A DNA stretch of 64,000 bases from Atherinomorus stipes (taxonomy: Eukaryota > Chordata > Actinopteri > Atheriniformes > Atherinidae): NCBI GenBank assembly GCA_023101725.1, contig JALJCO010012873.1, forward strand, positions 248,001 through 312,000, in the 5' to 3' direction. The notes under the pieces are model-generated. The model was not told the origin of the DNA, did not search any database, and saw only the letters and a list, made by a program, of their open reading frames with translations. A program made the position numbers and the translations under genes. How positions within the stretch are numbered: position 1 is the first letter of the stretch; the number at the start of each line of letters is the position of its first letter. Positions 58,010 to 64,000 of this stretch are shown here, one piece after another.

Positions 58010-58626
58010 CATAGAGCTAGCTTCTGCCACTGAGGATCGGATCAGGGTCTTCCCTGCCTTCGGCTGCATCCTTGCTCACGCTGCACCTGACCCCTATGAC
58101 CCTCCTGCAGGTGGTGAGTCCGCAGGAAGGGGGGGGTCCATGTCATCCTTTCTGGCTGAGCCTGACCGGGCCCCATGGGCAAAGGCCCGGCCACCAGGTG
58201 CTCATCTCTATGGCCCACCTCCAGGCCTGGCTCCAGAGGGGGGCCCGGTGACCCACGTCCCGGCAAGGGACACATGGCTCCAAAGATATGAGAAGCTGGG
58301 TCATCCGGAAGGGGCTCAGAGTAGAGTCACTGCTCCTCTCCATCGAGAACAGCCAGATGAGGAGGATGGGGCATCTGGTCAGGACGCCTCCCTGGGGAGG
58401 CACGTCCCACCTGGTCCAGACCCAGATACCACTGATGTGAATATTCTACACCAGTCACCAACTCCGATCCTCAACACCCTCAGGTTTTAGTGTTTAGTGC
58501 TGCTTGCATTTGTGTTGTTCATGAAATTATGTGATTGTGTCCTCATGTTTTTATGTTTTATGTTTTTACCCTTTTTCAAACCAAATTTCACTCAGGGGAC
58601 AATTAAAGTAAGTTGAACTTGAACTT
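58010..58626 (+). mobile_element. Non-LTR retrotransposon 3' part
   Basis: GC-rich and unlike its surroundings. It holds CAGGCCTGGCTCCAGAGGGG and then GGGGCATCTGGTCAGGACGC, both blocks I recognise from abundant fish LINE-type repeats. It ends with CACTCAGGGGACAATTAAAG and a short (TTGAAC)n tail at 58611-58626. A 116-codon plus-strand frame (58140-58490) contains ASGQDASLGRHVPPG, consistent with the end of a retrotransposon polyprotein, but no reverse-transcriptase catalytic motif remains. Family not assigned. Confidence 0.6.
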
Positions 58627-58639
58627 GAAGCTCTGCAAC

Positions 58640-58791
58640 ATACCTGTCTCAAATCAGTGCCTCAACAACTGGCTGGTGCAGAAGTTAACAAGTCGTTGGA
58701 GCACCTTTAAATCTGCATCAGGTGTGTTGTGGCTGGGAAACACTAAAACCTGCCAGATGGTAGCCTTCGAGGACCAGAGTTAGGGACCCCT
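58640..58791 (-). repeat. hAT terminal fragment
   Basis: It contains CATCAGGTGTGTTGTGGC, GCCTTCGAGGACCAGAGTTA and ends GGGACCCCTG. Same family as 46408-46560 and 55975-56050. Confidence 0.6.
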
Positions 58792-58799
58792 GTTCTAAA

Positions 58800-60335
58800 C
58801 TCTGCCAGGCTTGACTTCTGGCTTTTTGTAAAATCACTAGGCATCCTATAATACTGGATTTCATACTTTAAAAGGTAACATATACACCGTATATGTATTT
58901 AAATGTCAATCTCCTCCAGATTTTTCCTTTGAAATAGATTCTCAGCAGGGTTAGACCATCCTCGTCTCTTTGGCTACGAGTTATTGTAGTGTGACTTTCA
59001 CATTATTCTTCAACTTATTTTCTTTCTGAGATTTTAAAAAAAGGAAATTTTGATCGGAAGGAAAAGTCTGCATGACTATCTCATCCGCAGAGATCAGGGT
59101 CAAGCAGCATGATGCTGCTTCACAATAAGGAGCCGTTCTTTCCATCTGAGTAGTACAAGACTGACATGCTTGTTTCAGAGAGCTTCTCAGTCCCAGCAGA
59201 CCTCTGCTCACGTCGAACACATGGCTTTGATGAATATTTTGCATGTGTGTGTTTTTTCCTTTTTCTTGGAAATTATCAATGGAGCAAATGCAAGTTGTGT
59301 AAATCCTAACCCTGGAAACGTATGGAGTCAATGCCATTCGTCTACTTGTTGAAAGAAGTCCGATGTTTTTCTGCCTCTGGGAGAAAAACAAAGTGCTGAA
59401 ATCCTTCCTGCCCAGGAGCATCTGTGTAGCATGAGTGGGGCTCATTTAAATGCCCTGTTGTTTGGACTCTTATCTAATCTTTCACTTCTCCACTGCTCAC
59501 TCTGCAGCGCTGTGAACCCAAGTGACACCTAAAGAAGATTAATTGAAATGCAAGTTAAACTAGTTGTTTTTGGAAGGCTTTATCCTTAATTGACTGATGG
59601 CTACGGCTGTTTATTTGTTCCTGATGCTTAGAATTAATCCAAACCCACTCGCTGGTCTGTGGAACAATCCACCCAGGGTATCTATGTCAGCCCTCTTAAT
59701 CACTCTGGGTTATTTTAATCTAATCTTTCCATCTTAAGCATGTCTTATTTACTTGTTTTCTGCTTTTCACTTTCCTTAAGGAAGGTGATCTGAGCTCAGC
59801 TGTGTCCCATCCTGTGCTCCAGTTTCTCATGAAAATCTGTGGTAATTGTGTAAGAACAGTCTTCTATCTTCACCGTACAAACATGCAGCATAGCATTCAA
59901 TAAAGGTTAAAACAGCTCCATCATGCACTGCTTTCATACAGAATTACATCCTTAGCATGTGGCCTCTCTCTTGCAAATGAAACCGTGTCTCAGTGGGACT
60001 ACCTGTAGAAATAAAGGTTAAATGAATTGAATAAATTAGCCAAAAGAGCAGCATTGAATCAGTGAACTCTGCTGGTAAATCAAATCACTGATTACTTTAG
60101 CTTATAACTGTAAGGCTGTTCAGAAACTTCACATTGATGATTCTACATGAAGGATTCGGTTAATGAAACATTTGGTTTTCTGAGGTAGATTTATCTTGTG
60201 TTTGTCTGTTTAGATCACTGATAACAATATCAGGTTTGATCTTTTGTCTTCATGTGAGCTTTATTAAAACTAGTGAAGAAGGTTGTTCAACAGGAAGACC
60301 AGCCATATCTTTGGCTTTGTGGGTTTAAAGGAAGA
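58800..60335. other. Intronic sequence, no gene recognised
   Basis: No exon recognised; the 154-codon minus-strand frame at 58981-59445 has no motif. A candidate conserved block lies at 59480-59900. Confidence 0.5.
59480..59900. promoter_or_regulatory. Candidate conserved non-coding element
   Basis: Unique AT-rich sequence with GATTAATTGAAATGC, CTTAATTGACTGATGG and TCTTAATCACTC homeodomain-type cores, free of repeats. Composition-based suggestion only. Confidence 0.28.
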
Positions 60336-60339
60336 AAAA

Positions 60340-61600
60340 CTCATGGCGGGATCACCATCAACCCCTGACCTGAACCTACTGGGAACCTGTGGAGCATCAT
60401 TCAAAGGAAGATCTAATGCCCCTTTCACACTAGCACCTACTTAGCCCGGCCTTCATTTGGCCGACACCACACCCAAGTTTCGTTTGTTCACATTACAATT
60501 GAGGACAGTTGAGGCAGTCTTCAGTGTGGTCATCATAGGAAAGTTTTGTGAAGTCATTTGTTTGACAAACACACACCGAACATCAGTGGAGGAAGTCGAG
60601 CATGTGATTTACCTGCTATTTGATTTCGGGATTCCATCTCTGCTCTTCTTGCTGTGCTTCTGCCGTTGCTAATGTTCTCTCTAGCTGCAGCTGGGGCTTT
60701 TTAAGATGGCGTGAATTATCCCTAACCTGACTCCACCAGATGGATTTGCTCTCTGCATATCCATCTGGGAATCATCTGTTGGAGTACTTTTGGGAAGGGG
60801 CGAAAATACTGGTTAGCTGATTAGATTAGACATCTGTCTATCACCACCTATACTGGTGATAGACGGGCCAAATCAACCAATCAGATCAACGAGGCATATA
60901 ACGTACTTACAGAGTGACGATGAAAACACAACCAAGAGTCAGGCTACTCTTGCTGCTGCCGGCAATGGCTCGTTAGCTTAGCAAACAAGAAACATGTCGG
61001 CAGTAATTCCAATAAAACTTGAGCGATAGCCACGCTGATGCTAGTTTCATCTGCTGAAGCCGCCATGTTGTTTAGACTGAACTGTCGCTTCTCGCTGTGT
61101 CACACCTCAACCCGCCTCAAAGCCAACGCTGATTGGACGTTCGTTTGGTGAACTGCTCCAAATGCTCTTCAACGGAAAGTTGCCAGACTGATCTGTGAGT
61201 GAAAACCTGAAGCTCGCGAGATCAGGATGGTCTCACGAGGCTAACTTATCCCATGATGTCAGATTCTGTCCAGTAGTGGCACGCAATCTGGGTACGTCAC
61301 CTTTTTCGTCCCTACTTGGCTCCTTCAGAACCACAACAGAGCAGGTGCTACAAGCGTATCTGCTCTCCCTGGAAAAACAGTAATGTGAACAAAACAAATC
61401 GGGTGGTGTTGTGCTGAACTGGGCTAAGTGGGTGTTCGTGTGAAAGGGGCATCGTGAGGGAGGGGGGCTGTAGACCTCCAAACAGCTACTCTGGAAAGAA
61501 ATTCTTGTCTCAGTGAGATCCAGACAGAAACTATCTATGGACTTCCAGGATCAATGATGACAGAATTGTTATGGTGATTTTAGAGAAGGTCTCCATGGTA
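60340..61600 (+). mobile_element. Tc1-like transposase C-terminal relic split by an insertion
   Basis: The segment before 60416 encodes SPSTPDLN followed by a degraded block for the last catalytic acid and GASFKGRS. After 61452 the sequence GTGAGGGAGGGGGG... ACCTCCAAACAGCTACTC continues in the manner of the same Tc1 gene. The insert 60416-61452 separates them. The rest of the element is not recognised, so the limits are approximate. Confidence 0.6.
60416..61452. mobile_element. DNA element with ATGCCCCTTTCACAC ends
   Basis: The ends are ATGCCCCTTTCACACTAG and, inward from the right, ATGCCCCTTTCACACGAAC, followed by CACC(T/C)ACTTAGCCC on both sides. About 29 of the first 36 bp match. The subterminal motif links it to 9190-10265. 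Interior frames lack a recognised domain. The superfamily is uncertain because no clear target duplication is seen. Confidence 0.8.
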
Positions 61601-61867
61601 ACAAGTTATGGATCTGGAAACATGTTTTATTTGTTTTTAGGAAACATCTCAGACATGCACTGTGCAGCTTGTGCAGATGTTCATAACTGAAAACTAAATA
61701 AACAAGCAACTAGGAATGGGAATAGATAAGATTTTATTGATACGAGTTCTGCCTATTGATCTGGTTCTTTATGGATTCCCTAATCAGTTCCTGCTTAAAT
61801 TTTCCACAAGGAAACAAATCTGGCTGGAACAACTGTCCAACTATTTAACACATATTACATATAAATA

Positions 61868-62896
61868 CAGTTGTGTGAAAAAGTGTTACCCCCTTCCTGA
61901 TTTCTTACTTTTTTGAATGTTTGTCACACTTATGTTTCACATCAAACAAATTTAAATGCGAGACAAAGATAACAAAATGCAGTTTTTTAAATGAAGATTT
62001 TTATTTTTAAGGGAGAAAAAAAAATCCAAACCCACATGGCCCTGGGTGAAAAAGTGATTGCCCCCTAAACCTAATAACTGGTTGAGCCACCCTTAGCAGC
62101 AACAACTGCAATCAAGTGTTTGCGATAACTGGCAATGAGGCTTCTACAGCGCTGTGGAGGAATTTTGGCCCAGTTATCTTTGCAGAATTGTTGTAATTCA
62201 GCCACATTGGACGGTTTTCAAGCATGGACCACCTTTTTAAGGTCATGCCACAGCATCTCAATCGGATTCAGGTCAGGACTTTGATTAGGCCACTCCAAAG
62301 TCTTCATTTTGTTTTTCTTAAGCCATTCAAAGGTGGACTTGCTGGTGTGTAGTGGATCATTGTTCTGATGCAGAACCCAAGTGCTCTTCAGCTTAAGGTC
62401 ACCAACAGATGGCCGGACATTCTCCTTCAGGATTTTTTGGTAGACAGCAGAATTGCTGGAGTCCCAAAGCTTTAGAAATGGCTTTGTAACCTTTTCCAGA
62501 CTGATGGATCTCAGATGTCTAGCTGTTGAGGATCTTTTGGTCGACTTCACTTTGTCAGGCAGGTCCTATTTAAGGGATTTCTTGATTGAGAACAGGTGTG
62601 CAGTAATCAGGCCTGGGTGTGGCTAGAGAAACTGAACTCAGCTTTCCAAAGATGTGATAAACCACAGTTTATTCATGTTTTAACGGAGGGGGCAATCACT
62701 TTTTCACACAGGGCCATGGAGGTTTGGATTTTTCCCCCTTACTAATAAAAATCTTCATTTAAAAACTGCATTTTCTGTTTACTCGTGTTATCTTTGTCTC
62801 ACATTAAAATTTGTTTGATGATCGGAAATGTAAGTGTGACAAACATGCAAAAAAGTAAGAAATCAGGAAGGGGGCAAACACTTTTTCATACAACTG
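61868..62896 (-). mobile_element. Tc1-like transposon with long IR/DR-like ends
   Basis: TA flanks both sides (61866-61867 and 62897-62898). The outer ends CAGTTGTGTGAAAAAGTG and its complement ...CACTTTTTCATACAACTG begin inverted repeats of about 190 bp. Each contains a second inner motif (GGGTGAAAAAGTGATTGCCC / GGGCAATCACTTTTTCACAC), the paired arrangement known as IR/DR in fish Tc1 elements. The 1029-bp length is shorter than the usual 1.6 kb, so the transposase N-terminal half is deleted. Confidence 0.93.
62218..62550 (-). pseudogene. Tc1-like transposase, C-terminal half only
   Basis: A 110-codon frame with VLHQNNDPLHTSKS (second catalytic aspartate region) and QSPDLNPIEMLWHDLKK (last acidic block). 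No helix-turn-helix or first catalytic aspartate is encoded, so it cannot be active. The frame is otherwise well preserved, suggesting that the shortened element moved fairly recently with help from another copy. Confidence 0.88.
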
Positions 62897-64000
62897 TATA
62901 TATATATATATATATATGATAATAAAGAGTAAACACTTTAGAATCTGTCACACAAAGAATGTAAAGAAAATGATCAATAACATCTTCAGTCTGATATGGA
63001 TCTGCTCAGAAAAAGGGAAAATAATCCATCACTTCATGTAAAACTCTGCAGATGTTTACATAAAGTCAGCCAGGAATGCAATAAAATAAAGACTGACCCT
63101 TGCAGAGGGATGCTGATTAATGCAATACTGAGACTTCAACCATAAACAAACTCCCCAGCTGAATAAAATGAGAATATCTGGCTGCAGAAGTGTTTCCCTC
63201 CAGTTATATCAGGACGACACTCAGCCCAGCTTTAGACCTTTCCTTTCACACAGGTTCATACTTTATCCCTTTATTAAACAACAGTTTCATGTAATTGGTT
63301 TTATTTCACGCCTGCATGTCATTTCTCCTCTGCTCTCTGTACTGCATGTGACGGCAACACAGAAAGCACACTGCAAAATCCCAGCACTGTGATGGGTAGG
63401 TAGGCCATGGGGGCTCAGACTGAACTTCAGCAAGTTGTCTTCATCATGTCTATATGACTAGATGCTGCCATGTGATTGGCTGGTTAAGTGGTTGGTGAGT
63501 AAGTTTCAGAGATATGACTTCAAAGTATAAGGTCTGTCATTTAACAATTTCAGAAAGAACTGGTATTAAATAGTCAACAAAAACAAGGATATGCATGTTT
63601 TTATTCCATTTGCGGTGTAAGAGCTGTTCTAATGCTGCATGCAGAGATCAACAGAGAAAAAACTGCCTGAAAAAATGAAGGAGCTGTGAATTGAGGCTCC
63701 TCCTGAGGTGCTGTAATTACCCTGCATACGCTAGGATGGCATTAGCTCGCACTGGAATGCATGACTATTGAAAGAGGACCACAAAACTTCATACCATAGA
63801 AGCCAGAACGTAATTTCTGTCTTGCATTCCAGAAAAAACAAAAGCATTTGTCTATTTACATGATGTCTACACTGAGAGGAGTCAAAGAAAACACTGTGGC
63901 TACAAAGAGTTAAGCTTTGTGAATTCTGCAGTGGAGCTAAACTGTTCTTGAAATTCAGCTGGCAGCCAGCCTCGCTAGTCATCCATATATTTGATGTGTG
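62897..64000. other. Non-coding end of window
   Basis: A short TA run follows the Tc1 element (62897-62917). No gene recognised. Confidence 0.55.
63450..63503 (-). repeat. Terminal fragment of the Tc1 family of copies A and B
   Basis: The reverse complement contains TAACCAGCCAATCACATGGC and AGCATCTAGT, matching the left end of copy B near 27440. Adjacent GGTTGGTGAGTAAG resembles the family terminus. Confidence 0.6.

Noticed and set aside
58981..59445. 154-codon minus-strand frame as a possible gene
   Set aside because: No known domain, and the composition is that of the surrounding intron.

Overview
This is genomic DNA from a vertebrate, almost certainly a ray-finned fish (my guess is a percomorph). 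It has almost no protein-coding sequence and a dense crop of fish-type DNA transposons: Tc1/mariner relics with TA target duplications, many small hAT elements with 8-bp target duplications, and PIF/Harbinger-like and TTAA-flanked elements. There are also CA, TA and CAGA microsatellites. Nothing resembles an operon, tRNA, rRNA or CRISPR array.

The only convincing host gene is one exon on the minus strand at 23535-23728. It holds the start codon and first 63 residues of a protein that matches the N-terminus of LPP (lipoma-preferred partner, zyxin family), with a good splice acceptor upstream and a good donor downstream. The rest of the window therefore reads as lpp intron: 23729-64000 lies 5' of the exon and 1-23534 lies 3' of it. 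LPP is known for very long introns, which fits. Several AT-rich, repeat-free blocks with homeodomain-, POU- and GATA-like cores (6.6, 11.6, 16.5, 36.1, 45.1, 45.5, 54.4 and 59.5 kb) are candidate conserved non-coding elements; this is inference only.

Layout. 2.3-6 kb: one copy of a dispersed repeat, a decayed Tc1 element (3845-4991) and a hAT transposase C-terminal relic. 7.7-10.7 kb: a Tc1 element split by two insertions, each of which carries a further TTAA-flanked insertion. 13.9-14.8 kb: a hAT and a Tc1 miniature element. 18.3-22.5 kb: a dispersed repeat and a four-element nest whose insertion order can be read from its target duplications. 23.5 kb: the lpp exon. 24.0-25.7 kb: a mariner-type relic split inside its SPIEN motif by a hAT, followed by a hairpin-bearing insert. 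27.4-31.4 kb: a second internally deleted Tc1 copy, a hAT, and a larger hAT holding a foldback element and a 304-nt polypurine tract. 34.5-44.9 kb: hAT elements, including two copies of a composite hAT-in-hAT, and a 1.1-kb minisatellite built on an 18-bp unit. 46.4-48.9 kb: a 72-nt pure C run inside a hAT end, a hairpin and a 1.1-kb multi-arm foldback. 50.2-63.5 kb: second copies of earlier repeats, more hAT and Tc1 elements, a non-LTR retrotransposon tail and a Tc1 element with long IR/DR-like ends.

No feature here appears to be an intact, autonomous transposon. The window is best read as a record of successive transposon waves in an lpp intron, with several unusual structures (homopolymer, polypurine, minisatellite, near-perfect hairpins) that may be biological or assembly effects.
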